Assembly: GCF_004634215.1 (NCBI RefSeq)
Contig: NZ_SMMH01000016.1
Location: forward strand, 23,063 to 87,062
Direction: 5' to 3'
Origin: Deinococcus fonticola
Lineage (GTDB): Bacteria; Deinococcota; Deinococci; Deinococcales; Deinococcaceae
Length of the DNA stretch: 64,000 nucleotides
Position 1 is the stretch's first letter. Every line of letters starts with the position of its first letter. Made by a program: the position numbers and the translations under genes. Positions 1 to 8,564 of this stretch are shown one piece after another. The notes beneath the pieces are model-generated. The model did no database searches. It saw only the letters and a list, made by a program, of their open reading frames with translations, and was not told the origin of the DNA.

Positions 1-1
1 G

Positions 2-214
2 GCCTACGCGGGAAGGGTGGCGACCCATTTTCCGGCATTTGTGCAGGCGAATAAGCCCCCTGCGCTGGAGCTTCAGGCGGTGCCGTGTCGGCAGGTCATC
101 CCCGATCCTGTGCCGGCCGGCGTGCAGGCGTGCCAGGTGGAGTCCGGCCCGGCCGATGGGCCGCAGGTGGCCTTGAAACTGACCGATGGGCGCACGGTGA
201 CGCTGCCCTTTTGA
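2..214 (+). CDS. C-terminal end of an unrecognised protein (partial)
   Basis: The frame is open from the first bases of the window and ends with TGA at 212-214, so only about the last 70 residues are visible. They include two cysteines (PCRQ and QACQV) about 17 residues apart and end in a short beta-like stretch, LKLTDGRTVTLPF. A GTG at 17 could be read as a start, but no ribosome site precedes it and the open frame continues upstream, so a truncated longer gene is more likely. It converges on the membrane FHA gene with only 12 nt between stops. I recognise no family. Confidence 0.5.
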   Translation, partial: AYAGRVATHFPAFVQANKPPALELQAVPCRQVIPDPVPAGVQACQVESGPADGPQVALKLTDGRTVTLPF

Positions 215-226
215 TCCCCCTCCTTT

Positions 227-1429
227 TCAGCATTGGGCAGATGACTGCTTCAGCGTCACCGGGTCCGACTTGATCAGCGCAAATTCGGTGTCGCCCAGTT
301 TCAGCAGGTCGCCGGGGCGCAGGGGCGAAGTGGTGCCCGCCGCGAGGGGCCGGTCGTTCAGTTCCAGCGGCGCCTGAGCGTGAAGTCGAAGGGTGCCGTC
401 GGGCAGCGCGGAGATGATGGCGTGGTGCGCCTGAATGCCCGAGCCCTGAACGCGCAGCTCTCCACCCGTGCCCAGACTCAACTGCTGGAAGTCGGCCGGA
501 AAATGCACCGCCTGGTGGTTCGCCTGCAACGCCAGCGGCGGCACGGGCACGCGGCTGGAAGCGGCCTGGCCTTTTTGCCCGAACACCAGTTCCGTTTGCC
601 CGAAGGTCAGGCGGTCACCGTTTTGCAACGCTGCCCGGGTTTTCGGCTGGCGGTTGATCAGGATGGATCCGCCCTCCCAGTGCCAGCTGCCGCCGCGTTG
701 CACCAGCGTGCCGGCCTGCAAGGGCACCTGCGCGTCGTGGGACAGGCTGATGTCGCTTGTCTCGCTGCGGCCCACCGTCACGGCGGGTTTGCCCAGGATG
801 TACTGCTTACCCTCAGAGCGCCCGGTGGTGGTGCCCAGCAGCCACGCGCCCTTGAGGAACTCCTGGGCCAGCCGCAGCATGAAGCCGATCGCTGCGCCCA
901 GCAGGGTCAGGCCCACCAGGCGGGCCACCGTGCCCGTGTCCTCCTCGCCAAAGCGCAGGGCCGTGAAACTGTCGAACACCAGCCCGCCCAGGAACCCACC
1001 CGCCGCGCCGCCCAGCGCGCCCCGCAGGGCCTTGGCCGGCGAGCGGTCGTGCAGGCCCAGCAGCAGGCCCACGCCCGCGCCCATGACGGCCCACCCCAGC
1101 GCCCGCATCAGTCGCCCCGGCAGGCCAGCCATTAACCCCAGCGCATAGATGAACTGGGCCAGCGCGCCCGAAAATGCTCCCAGCAGCAGCGCCGGGAGCC
1201 ACACCTGCGCCAGCCCGCGCGACCAGCGCCCGCGCATGCCCAGCAGGTTCTCGCCCGCCAGCAACAGCAGGGTCAGCGGCAGCATCAGCAGGGCCGTCCA
1301 CCACGCCGTGCCGACGATATTCCCCAGGAACCCGCCGGAACCGGACTGCGGCACCAGCACTTCCGACAGCACGAACCCCAGAAAGCCGCCCAGGGCGCCG
1401 AGGAGGGTGGTCTGGAGCGTCCGGTTCAT
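227..1429 (-). CDS. Membrane-anchored FHA-domain protein
   Basis: A 400-residue protein with a two-part build. Roughly residues 8-190 hold five or six glycine-rich hydrophobic segments (for example around 38-58, 76-98 and 108-125). The cytosolic remainder holds two FHA-like modules: one near 208-285 with the VGRSETSDI start and a NGDRLTFGQTELVF end, and a weaker one near 310-390 ending PGDLLKLGDTEFALI. Neither has the complete SRHH...GSTNG signature, so phosphothreonine binding may be reduced. FHA domains bind phosphothreonine peptides; here the protein would dock phosphorylated partners at the membrane. It is the last gene of the minus-strand signalling operon, starting 15 nt after the stop of the zinc-ribbon kinase. 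Start is ATG. Confidence 0.85.
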   Translation of the reverse strand: MNRTLQTTLLGALGGFLGFVLSEVLVPQSGSGGFLGNIVGTAWWTALLMLPLTLLLLAGENLLGMRGRWSRGLAQVWLPALLLGAFSGALAQFIYALGLMAGLPGRLMRALGWAVMGAGVGLLLGLHDRSPAKALRGALGGAAGGFLGGLVFDSFTALRFGEEDTGTVARLVGLTLLGAAIGFMLRLAQEFLKGAWLLGTTTGRSEGKQYILGKPAVTVGRSETSDISLSHDAQVPLQAGTLVQRGGSWHWEGGSILINRQPKTRAALQNGDRLTFGQTELVFGQKGQAASSRVPVPPLALQANHQAVHFPADFQQLSLGTGGELRVQGSGIQAHHAIISALPDGTLRLHAQAPLELNDRPLAAGTTSPLRPGDLLKLGDTEFALIKSDPVTLKQSSAQC

Positions 1430-1444
1430 GGGCCGGACACGCCC

Positions 1445-3838
1445 CTACTGAATGGGAAGTTTCTCGTAGACACGCTTCGTCCTCCCGTTATCGAAAACGA
1501 TGTCCCCGATGACGTTGATGCTGGTGTACTGCCGACCCTCCCGCTCGCGCACCGTCAACGGCAGGCTGAAAACCAGATTGTTGCCCTGCTCCTCGAAGTT
1601 CACGGCCGGTTCCCCGTCGGCCGGCCAGCGGCTGCGGGCGCCGATGGTCTTTTTCCTCGCCTCGCCGTCTTCCAGATACTCCAGCTCATACGAGAACGAT
1701 GCACTCACCGGCCGTGCCCCATTCGGCACGGTCTCGATGACCAGCGAGCAGAATTGCAACGCGCCCAGCGTCAGGCCGGTGTGGCTCGCTCCGGTCTGCG
1801 CGTCCTGACACGTCGTGAAGAACCACTGCGCGAAGGTGGGGGCCTCGGCTGGCGTGGTCGCGGCCTGAGTCGTGTCTGCTTGAGCTTCGAGAGCCGCCCA
1901 GGTGTCCGGGCCGATCACTCCATCTGCCTCCAGCCCGCGTGATTGCTGGAACCCCTTCACGGCATCCGCCGTTTCAGGGCCGAAAAAACCATCCACGCCA
2001 ACCTCAGCGCCTTGCGCTTGCAAAAGCGTCTGAAGGCGGGACACGGCTGGCCCACTGTTCCCCTCGGTCAGGGTGGGCTTCAGCGTGTTCGTCAGGGCCT
2101 CGGCGGCAGCGGACAGCTCATCGGCGTTCTGCGGGGCGAGGTCACGTTCCACCTTCGTTTCCGGATGAATGGCCCCCCGTTCCGCCGTGATGACCAGGTG
2201 TTCACCGTCGCCCACCAGATCAAGAACCGTGTACGCCGTGCCGCTCAGTTCCCTGGTGTCGTTGCTGACGGTGTAGCGGTAATCGAAACGCACCTGCCGC
2301 ACGTCCCCGCTGCCGTGCAGGGTAATGTCGGTGGTTCTCTGGTAGGAACGCCGCGGCCAGCGCCGAAAGTAAGCGCGTTTGTCGGCCATCAGCGCCTCTC
2401 TGGACTGCGTGCCCTGATCGAAGTACTCCACCTGCTCGGCGTAGAGGTTCATGCTGGCGTTCAGGTCGTCCTGCCCGCCCAGGCGCAGGTACTCGTCCAC
2501 GAACTCCCGCACCTGTCCGGCCGAGATGGCCGGCACGTCAGGGGTGGGTTCCGCTTCGGCGGGCGCGGGCAATTCCGCTTCCGGTGGGGCAGGCTCAGGC
2601 GGGGCAGCTTCCGATGCGGGCGCTGGCGGTGGAGGCGCTGGCGTGGCCGTCGGCGCAGTTGTCGGTGGGGCAGCCGTGGGGGCGGGTGGAATGGCCGGGT
2701 CGGCGGGCGGGGTGCTCGCTTCCGGGACGACCGGCGGCTCAGCAGGAGTTGCAGCGGCGGGAGGAGAGGGCCGGTCATGGCCGCGCAGCAGGGCGAATCC
2801 CCCCGCTCCCGCCAGGGCGACGAGCGCCAGCGGCCACGCTGAAAAACCCCTCTTTTGCGCTGGCGGTGCCAGAGGAGTGGGAAGTTGAGGCGCAGGCGCG
2901 GGAACCGCCGGGGCGGACGGCGGCCCTGAGAGCAAGCTCAGGAATTCCTGCGCGGACTGCGCCCTGTCCGCCACACGCGGGGACACGGCGGCCTGAAGGG
3001 CGTCCCGGAGGCCGGCGGGCGTGTTGGCAGGTAAGGCGGGCAAAGGTGTTCCCGTCATCAGGTCAGGCGCGGAAGGCGGCATTTTTCCGGTCAGGGCGTG
3101 GTGAATGGTGGCTCCCAGCGCGTAAATGTCGGTGTAAGGCCCGAAGCGCGCCTCGCTGCTGTACTGTTCCATTGGGGCGTACCCGGGCGTGACCAGCCGC
3201 GTGTGCCGGACTGTCTGGCCGGCCACGAACCCGCGCGCCGAACCGAAATCTATGAGCACCACGCGCCCGGACGCCTCCAGAAAAATATTGTCCGGTTTCA
3301 GGTCGCGGTGAAGCAGGCCTGCGCTGTGCACCACACCCAGCGCCCGCGCCACCCGTTCCGCCAGCCCCTGAACATCCTGCGGATTGAGGGCTCCCCGCCG
3401 CTCCAGGCGCTGCTGAAGCGTTTCACCTGCCAGCCGCTCCATCACCATGTAAGCCGTGCCGCTGTCCTCGAACAGGTCAAGGACGCGCACGATGTCCGGG
3501 TGCTGAAACTGCGCCAGCAGTTGCGCCTCGGCCGTGAAGTCCCGCTTGGCCTGCGACCACTCCTGAAGACCGAACGTCGCCGGCGGGAACACCGTCTGCC
3601 CCTGGCGCAGCGTGCCGCTCGGGAACAACTCCTTGATCGCCACGGGGGCATTTAAAACCGTCTGGGTCGCGGCGTAGGTGATTCCGAAGCCCCCCTGGCC
3701 CAGCACGCCATCGATGCGGTAACGGCTCCCTTGCAACACCGAACCCGCCGCCAGAGCCGACATGCCCAGCGGACTCCCACACGCCGGACAGGTCGTCGAG
3801 GTCACAGGCACGGGTGCGCCGCAGTAAGGACAGTTCAT
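1445..3838 (-). CDS. Zinc-ribbon Ser/Thr kinase with outer peptidoglycan-binding domain
   Basis: A 797-residue receptor-type Hanks kinase. Order seen: zinc ribbon C3-xx-C6-x10-C17-xx-C20; kinase domain about 40-305 with glycine loop LGQGGFGITY, K69 in AIKELF, H177-R-D-L-K-P-D-N184, D197-F-G and a TPGYAPMEQY activation segment; one membrane span about 335-352; a long Pro/Ala/Glu linker to about 445; an NTF2/SnoaL-like domain about 450-565; a PG_binding_1 module about 595-655 (EVGVDGFFGPETADAVKGFQ); and a 120-residue C-terminal domain I do not recognise. All catalytic residues are present, so it should phosphorylate Ser/Thr in the cytosol while its outer part contacts the wall. ATG start; a 124-nt structured gap separates it from the PP2C gene upstream. 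Confidence 0.93.
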   Translation of the reverse strand: MNCPYCGAPVPVTSTTCPACGSPLGMSALAAGSVLQGSRYRIDGVLGQGGFGITYAATQTVLNAPVAIKELFPSGTLRQGQTVFPPATFGLQEWSQAKRDFTAEAQLLAQFQHPDIVRVLDLFEDSGTAYMVMERLAGETLQQRLERRGALNPQDVQGLAERVARALGVVHSAGLLHRDLKPDNIFLEASGRVVLIDFGSARGFVAGQTVRHTRLVTPGYAPMEQYSSEARFGPYTDIYALGATIHHALTGKMPPSAPDLMTGTPLPALPANTPAGLRDALQAAVSPRVADRAQSAQEFLSLLSGPPSAPAVPAPAPQLPTPLAPPAQKRGFSAWPLALVALAGAGGFALLRGHDRPSPPAAATPAEPPVVPEASTPPADPAIPPAPTAAPPTTAPTATPAPPPPAPASEAAPPEPAPPEAELPAPAEAEPTPDVPAISAGQVREFVDEYLRLGGQDDLNASMNLYAEQVEYFDQGTQSREALMADKRAYFRRWPRRSYQRTTDITLHGSGDVRQVRFDYRYTVSNDTRELSGTAYTVLDLVGDGEHLVITAERGAIHPETKVERDLAPQNADELSAAAEALTNTLKPTLTEGNSGPAVSRLQTLLQAQGAEVGVDGFFGPETADAVKGFQQSRGLEADGVIGPDTWAALEAQADTTQAATTPAEAPTFAQWFFTTCQDAQTGASHTGLTLGALQFCSLVIETVPNGARPVSASFSYELEYLEDGEARKKTIGARSRWPADGEPAVNFEEQGNNLVFSLPLTVREREGRQYTSINVIGDIVFDNGRTKRVYEKLPIQ

Positions 3839-3842
3839 AGGA

Positions 3843-3933
3843 AACCCGGTTGAATCATAACGGAGTGGGCCACACCCTCACATTTCCTTTGAGGAAGTGG
3901 GGGAGACCCACGGCATTCTGATTCGACCGGGTT
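3843..3933 (-). promoter_or_regulatory. Inverted repeat with nested hairpin before kinase gene
   Basis: The only long gap in the signalling operon. AACCCGGTTGAATC at 3843-3856 and its inverted partner GATTCGACCGGGTT at 3920-3933 match at 13 of 14 positions. Between them, on the minus strand, CACTTCCTCAAAGGAAATGTG can fold into a small hairpin. It could be an internal promoter/operator, an RNA leader or a processing site controlling the downstream kinase and FHA genes; the sequence does not decide which. Confidence 0.4.
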
Positions 3934-3962
3934 AAGCGCGAGTTAGAGAGGGCGCTGGAAAC

Positions 3963-5882
3963 TCACTTGATCCGTTCGATAACCAGCGCGGTGATGTTGT
4001 CGGGAGCGCCGGCAGCCAGCGCGCGTTCGAGCAGGGTGTCCACCAGCTTGTGGGGGCTGGGTTCGGTCAAAAGCAGGTGCTCCAGTTCGGCGGGTTCCAC
4101 TTCGCCCCACACCCCGTCACTGACCAGCAGAATGCGGTCGCCCAGCTTGAGTTCCAGCGGGGTGTCCAGCGTCTGCACGTAGTTGTCCTGCGGAACGCGC
4201 AGGCTGCCCAGAGAACGCAGCACCTTGTTGCGGTCCGGGCTGTTTTGCGCTTCGTCGGGCGTCATCTGACCGCTGGCGACCATCGCCGCCACGTAGGAGT
4301 GGTCTTTGCTGAGTTGCGTGACCTGAGCGCCCGTGCGGTGGTAAGCGCGGGTGTCGCCCACGTGACCGAGTTGAAGGTGTGCTCCACGAATCTCCACGGC
4401 GCTGATGGTGCAGCCGCCGTCCTTGCCGTCCATGGCGGCCACCACGGCGGCGTTCGCGTCCCACACCATTTCCGGCAGGGTGGGGTAAGTGGAGTTCAAG
4501 AAGGCCTGCACGGCCGCGCGACTGGCGACCTCACCGGCGGCCATGCCGCCCATGCCGTCCGATACGCACGCCCGGATCAGCATTTCGGGGGCGGCGTGCG
4601 CTTCCACCTGCCGCATGAAGTACCCGTAAGCGTCCTCGTTGGTGGGCCGTTGCGGGTTCAGGCCGATGTTCGTGGCGGCCGCGATGTCGTACTTGGGAAT
4701 TTCGTTGGCAGCTTGCACTTTCAGGTACTCCAGCAGGGCCGTGGGCGTCGGGCGGTTCGCTTCGTCGGTCAGCATCAGCGCCAGCAACTGAGGCATCCCC
4801 GGGGCGCTCACGCCCGCCAGCGTCACGGCTGAAACGCCTTCGGGCGGGATGGTCTGCCCGGTCAGCCACTCGAACAGCAGCGCCCCCAGCAGGTAAATTC
4901 CGGATCTGGCGGTCGCGGCCTGCCCGGCCTGCACTTCGGGCGGGGTGAAACCGTCGCGCAGGGTGGGCTCCACTGCCTCGCCAAGGCGGGCCAGGCGCGG
5001 CGGAAAGCGCAGCTTCAGGCCCTGCGCCGTTTGCAGGAAGCTGCGCGGGTCGATGTCCGTCACCGCGAAGCCCTGTTTCTCCAGCGCGAACAGCAGCCGC
5101 GTGAACTCCGTCACGTAGGCGCGCGCCTGCTCGGCGGGAATGGGCGTGGCGAGAGGCGGCCCGGCCATCGGCTCCACCACGTGCAGGTCACCTTCCTGCG
5201 TGGTCTGCGGCAGCAGGCGGTGGGCCGCCACGCCCGCCCACAGGGGGTCAGGTCGCACGTACACGTCGCGTTTGCGCCTGTCCGTCAGCGAGTGCGCGGA
5301 AAACCAGCCCCGGCCCAGGTCTTCATCCAGGTGGTAAGCCCCGAAGTCCTGACCTTCCTGCGGCCCGCTGACGGGCGCGGTGGACTCGTACACGACCTCC
5401 TCCAGGTCGTTCGACAGGCCCGCGCTGGTGGGCGTTGGAGCAGCTGGAACCGGGAGGGGTGCTGCAACCGGGCCGGGTGAGGGAGAGTCGGGCACCGCCA
5501 GGTCGGGTGCATTCAGGTCAGGCGCGGTCAACTCGGGTACGGCGGGGGCAGGTTCCAGCGCGGGAGTTGTGTCTTCTGCCGCCTCATCCACCGCCGGTTC
5601 GAGGGGCACGGACTCCAGCGGAGCCGAAGGGGGGGCCTGCACCTCGGGCGCAGGCATTCCTTCCTCCACCTGTGGAACCTCCAGGGCCGTCTGTGTTTCC
5701 TGACTGACCGCTGGACTTTCCGTTTGCAGTCTCGTCACCGCCGTTTCATCCGCAGCGTTCAGGCCGTCCGCATCGAAAACGATATCCACGGAAGGCTCGG
5801 CGGGCGGTTCGACCTGCTCCTTGAAAATATCCCTGAGTCCGGCCTGCAAGTCGGGGGTGTTCTGATCGTCTGGGGGGGTCAT
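3963..5882 (-). CDS. Pseudokinase-PP2C phosphatase fusion
   Basis: About 639 residues. Residues 1-165 are acidic, Pro-rich and disordered. About 170-390 align in layout with a protein kinase (GAYHLDEDLGRGWF start, ARSGIYLLGALLFEWLTGQTIPP late lobe), but HRDLKPDN is replaced by VTDIDPRSFL and there is no DFG, so it should be catalytically dead. About 400-639 form a complete PP2C (PPM) phosphatase: RPTNEDAY, SDGMGG, GDTRAYH, SDGVWGE and PDNIT carry the metal-binding aspartates. It would dephosphorylate Ser/Thr targets of the neighbouring kinases, with the dead kinase as a regulatory or docking domain. I prefer the ATG at 5880-5882, two nt after the previous stop; a TTG two codons upstream would overlap that stop by 4 nt. 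Confidence 0.9.
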   Translation of the reverse strand: MTPPDDQNTPDLQAGLRDIFKEQVEPPAEPSVDIVFDADGLNAADETAVTRLQTESPAVSQETQTALEVPQVEEGMPAPEVQAPPSAPLESVPLEPAVDEAAEDTTPALEPAPAVPELTAPDLNAPDLAVPDSPSPGPVAAPLPVPAAPTPTSAGLSNDLEEVVYESTAPVSGPQEGQDFGAYHLDEDLGRGWFSAHSLTDRRKRDVYVRPDPLWAGVAAHRLLPQTTQEGDLHVVEPMAGPPLATPIPAEQARAYVTEFTRLLFALEKQGFAVTDIDPRSFLQTAQGLKLRFPPRLARLGEAVEPTLRDGFTPPEVQAGQAATARSGIYLLGALLFEWLTGQTIPPEGVSAVTLAGVSAPGMPQLLALMLTDEANRPTPTALLEYLKVQAANEIPKYDIAAATNIGLNPQRPTNEDAYGYFMRQVEAHAAPEMLIRACVSDGMGGMAAGEVASRAAVQAFLNSTYPTLPEMVWDANAAVVAAMDGKDGGCTISAVEIRGAHLQLGHVGDTRAYHRTGAQVTQLSKDHSYVAAMVASGQMTPDEAQNSPDRNKVLRSLGSLRVPQDNYVQTLDTPLELKLGDRILLVSDGVWGEVEPAELEHLLLTEPSPHKLVDTLLERALAAGAPDNITALVIERIK

Positions 5883-5884
5883 CC

Positions 5885-6841
5885 TCAACCCTGGTTGAAC
5901 GTGAGCATCACGTTGCCGAACGCCAGTTCATCGCCGTCGGCCAGCGCGGCGGGTTCCTGAAGGCGCGGCGAGAAGGTGCTTTCTCCTTTCTTCTTCAGGA
6001 AGACGCCGTTGGTGCTGCCCAGGTCGCGGACGTGCCACACGCCGTTCTGGTTGTACAGCTCGGCGTGGTGGCGCGAGATGTGCTCTTTGCCGGCCATGTC
6101 GCCCAGGTCGATATCGACCGGCCCGCTGGAAGCGTCGAAGCGCCCGACCACCAGTTTCTCGCCGTTCAGGGGGATGAAGTCCCCGGTGGGCTGCCCGAAT
6201 TTCTTCAGGCCCAACTTTGCCGCGCCGCCCGTCCCTGTCGTGGTGGTGGGGCTGCTGATGGGGGCTGCCATGACGGGGGATTCGGTGCTGGCCGGGGCGG
6301 TGGTGTTTTCCATCGGGGGCACTTCCACAGCGGGGGTACTCACCGGAGCGGCGGTTTCGCTGGGCAGGCTGGCATCTGCGTTGCTGACGTCAGGAGTGCT
6401 GGTAGCAACGGGCGCCGTGAACTCGGGCCCAGTCAACTCAGGCGCGGTCAATTCGGGCGTAGTGGCGCTGGCCGTTGTCGCGGGGGCGCTGTCCATCTGA
6501 CCGATGGACGTTTCGGACAGGGGCGTGCGGTAGGGGTTGGGCGTGGTGCCTGAGCCGATGGTTTCCGGGGGCGTCAGTGGCGTGATGGGCGCGGCGGCCG
6601 CAGAGGCCGTGTCTGACATCATGCCGTCGGGCGTGGGGACGGACGTGGCCGGGTCGATGGGGTCAGCTTCGCTGACGGGCGGGCTGGACATGGCCGCCGT
6701 TTCGGCAACGGGTGCAGCGGCCCCGTTCATGGACGCAGTTTCGGTGGTGGGGGTGTTGTGCGTGAGTTCGACGCCGCAGCCGTCGCAGTACTTGTTGGTG
6801 TCGGGGTTGGCGGTTCCGCAGACTTGGCAGTTGATGGTCAT
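5885..6841 (-). CDS. Zinc-ribbon FHA-domain protein
   Basis: A 318-residue soluble adaptor. It starts with a zinc ribbon C5-xx-C8-x10-C19-xx-C22, the same spacing as in the two kinases of the operon. Residues about 30-205 are a low-complexity Pro/Thr/Ala/Ser linker rich in threonines that kinases could modify. The C-terminal 105 residues are a canonical FHA domain: VVGRFDASS, the SRHHAEL phospho-binding motif and GSTNGVFL. FHA domains read phosphothreonine, so this is the clearest reader of the cluster. The layout (flexible threonine-rich N-terminus plus C-terminal FHA) recalls GarA/OdhI-type regulators, though it is longer and adds the ribbon. The PP2C gene follows at once. Confidence 0.92.
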   Translation of the reverse strand: MTINCQVCGTANPDTNKYCDGCGVELTHNTPTTETASMNGAAAPVAETAAMSSPPVSEADPIDPATSVPTPDGMMSDTASAAAAPITPLTPPETIGSGTTPNPYRTPLSETSIGQMDSAPATTASATTPELTAPELTGPEFTAPVATSTPDVSNADASLPSETAAPVSTPAVEVPPMENTTAPASTESPVMAAPISSPTTTTGTGGAAKLGLKKFGQPTGDFIPLNGEKLVVGRFDASSGPVDIDLGDMAGKEHISRHHAELYNQNGVWHVRDLGSTNGVFLKKKGESTFSPRLQEPAALADGDELAFGNVMLTFNQG

Positions 6842-6899
6842 GGTTGTTTCCTCCCGGATGAATGAAGCGAGTCAAAGACGACTTGAACGGAATTGACCT

Positions 6900-8516
6900 T
6901 CAGAAAGAAATTCTCTGAATCAGTCGCATGAAAATAATGGAGAGGGTGGCGGCCATAATGGCCAGGCTCCCCACGGTGGGCCAGTGCAGGCCGTACCCGT
7001 TGGCCAGGTACGCCGCCGCCAGGGCCGCCACGGGCGGCAGCAGGATGGGCATGGCCGCCCACACCAGCATGCCGAGGAACAGCCCCAGCACCGCCCCCAC
7101 CGCGCCAGCGCCCAGCATGAAGGTCTGGTCGCCCTGCGGCAGTTGGCCCATCAGGCCGCTCTGGTAGGCGGAAACGGCGAACAGCGCCCCGAACCCCAGG
7201 AAGAACAGCAGCAGGACGGCGCGGGTGATGGGCGCACGCGCCTTGCCGGCCGCTGCGGGCTGCTGAGGAGCGGGCTGACGCTTGGGCGGTGCCGGAACAG
7301 CAGGAGCAGGAATAGGGGCAGTCGGAACACGAGGGGCCGGGACAGGCCGGGGCGCGGGAACGGGCTGGGGTGGTGGCGCGGGCGACTGGCGCACGGGCGC
7401 GGCGGCTGGTGGGACAGGGGCTGGCGTGCGGCTGCGAGTGGGTGCGGGTTGAGGTGTGGGTACAGGCTGGGGTCTGGGTGGCGCCGGGCGTGCGGGCTGT
7501 GACTGGTTGGCCGCCACCCGCGTGGGGTTGCTGGGGGTCGGGCCGGGGCGAGGTTCGGCGGGTTTGGGCGGCATGGGCGCGGGGGCCGGTGCGCCGCCCA
7601 GCAGCCGCAGCAGGTCGTCGGCGCTCTGGGGTCTATCCTCGATTTTCAGGGACATGGCCCGCGTGATCGCCTCGCGCAGCACCGGGGGTGTGCTGGCAGG
7701 CATGACCGGAAGCTTCGTGCCCATCATCAGATCGGTGGCGGGTGGGGGCATCACACCCGTCAGGGCGTGCAACAGCGTGGCGCCCAGGGAGTAGATGTCG
7801 GTGTACGGCCCGAATTTCGCGGCGCTGCTGTACTGCTCCAGCGGCGCGTAACCGGGCGTAACCAGGCGCGTGTGACTGACCGTCTGCCCCGCCTGAAAGG
7901 TGCGCACCGACCCGAAATCGATCAGGATGACGCGCCCCTGCTTGTCCAGAAAAATGTTGTCCGGTTTGATGTCGCGGTGAAGCAGTCCGGCGTTGTGAAC
8001 CAGGGCCAGCGGGCGCGTGATGGAGCGGGCGACCTCCATGACCACTTCGGGCGGCATGGGGCCGCGTTTCTCGATGGCGCTGCCCAGCGTCGCGCCCTCC
8101 AGAAACTCCATGACCAGGTAAGCGGTGTTGTTTTCCTCGAAGTAGTTCAGCACCTGCACGATGCCCGGGTCGTTGAAGCGGTAAAGCACCTTGGCTTCCT
8201 CGACAAAGCGCCGTTTCGATTCCTGATACTCGGCGGCCGTGTAGCTGCCCGGCGGCAGGACATCGCGGCCCCGGCGGGTGGAACCGTCGATGAACAGTTC
8301 CTTGACAGCCACGTGAATGCCCAGTTGCGTGTCCTGCGCGTCGTACGTGATGCCGAAGCCACCCTGCCCCAGCACCCGGTTGACGCGGTAACGCCCGCTA
8401 TGCAGCGTGGTGCCCGCCGGAAACTGGGGGTTGGGGTTCAGGGGGGCGCCGCACGTCTTGCAACTCAGGTCGGTGGGCTGAACGGGCGAACCGCAAACGG
8501 GACAGGCCAGGGCCAC
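6900..8516 (-). CDS. Zinc-ribbon Ser/Thr kinase with C-terminal membrane domain
   Basis: A 538-residue Hanks kinase, paralogous to the one at 1445-3838 in its first 300 residues. Zinc ribbon C5-xx-C8-x10-C19-xx-C22; kinase about 42-305 with LGQGGFGITY, K72 in AVKELF, H180-R-D-I-K-P-D-N187, D200-F-G and TPGYAPLEQY; a proline-rich linker about 315-420; then about four hydrophobic helices to the C-terminus (for example LLLFFLGFGALFAV and GAVGAVLGLFLGMLVW). There is no outer sensor domain, so the signal is probably intracellular or within the membrane. All catalytic residues are present. GTG start with a GAGG site upstream; it lies 48 nt after the VWA gene and 58 nt before the FHA adaptor. Confidence 0.93.
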   Translation of the reverse strand: MALACPVCGSPVQPTDLSCKTCGAPLNPNPQFPAGTTLHSGRYRVNRVLGQGGFGITYDAQDTQLGIHVAVKELFIDGSTRRGRDVLPPGSYTAAEYQESKRRFVEEAKVLYRFNDPGIVQVLNYFEENNTAYLVMEFLEGATLGSAIEKRGPMPPEVVMEVARSITRPLALVHNAGLLHRDIKPDNIFLDKQGRVILIDFGSVRTFQAGQTVSHTRLVTPGYAPLEQYSSAAKFGPYTDIYSLGATLLHALTGVMPPPATDLMMGTKLPVMPASTPPVLREAITRAMSLKIEDRPQSADDLLRLLGGAPAPAPMPPKPAEPRPGPTPSNPTRVAANQSQPARPAPPRPQPVPTPQPAPTRSRTPAPVPPAAAPVRQSPAPPPQPVPAPRPVPAPRVPTAPIPAPAVPAPPKRQPAPQQPAAAGKARAPITRAVLLLFFLGFGALFAVSAYQSGLMGQLPQGDQTFMLGAGAVGAVLGLFLGMLVWAAMPILLPPVAALAAAYLANGYGLHWPTVGSLAIMAATLSIIFMRLIQRISF

Positions 8517-8564
8517 GCTAATAACCTCGCCAGAAGGGGAAGGGTGGCGTGCGAAGCATCATCC

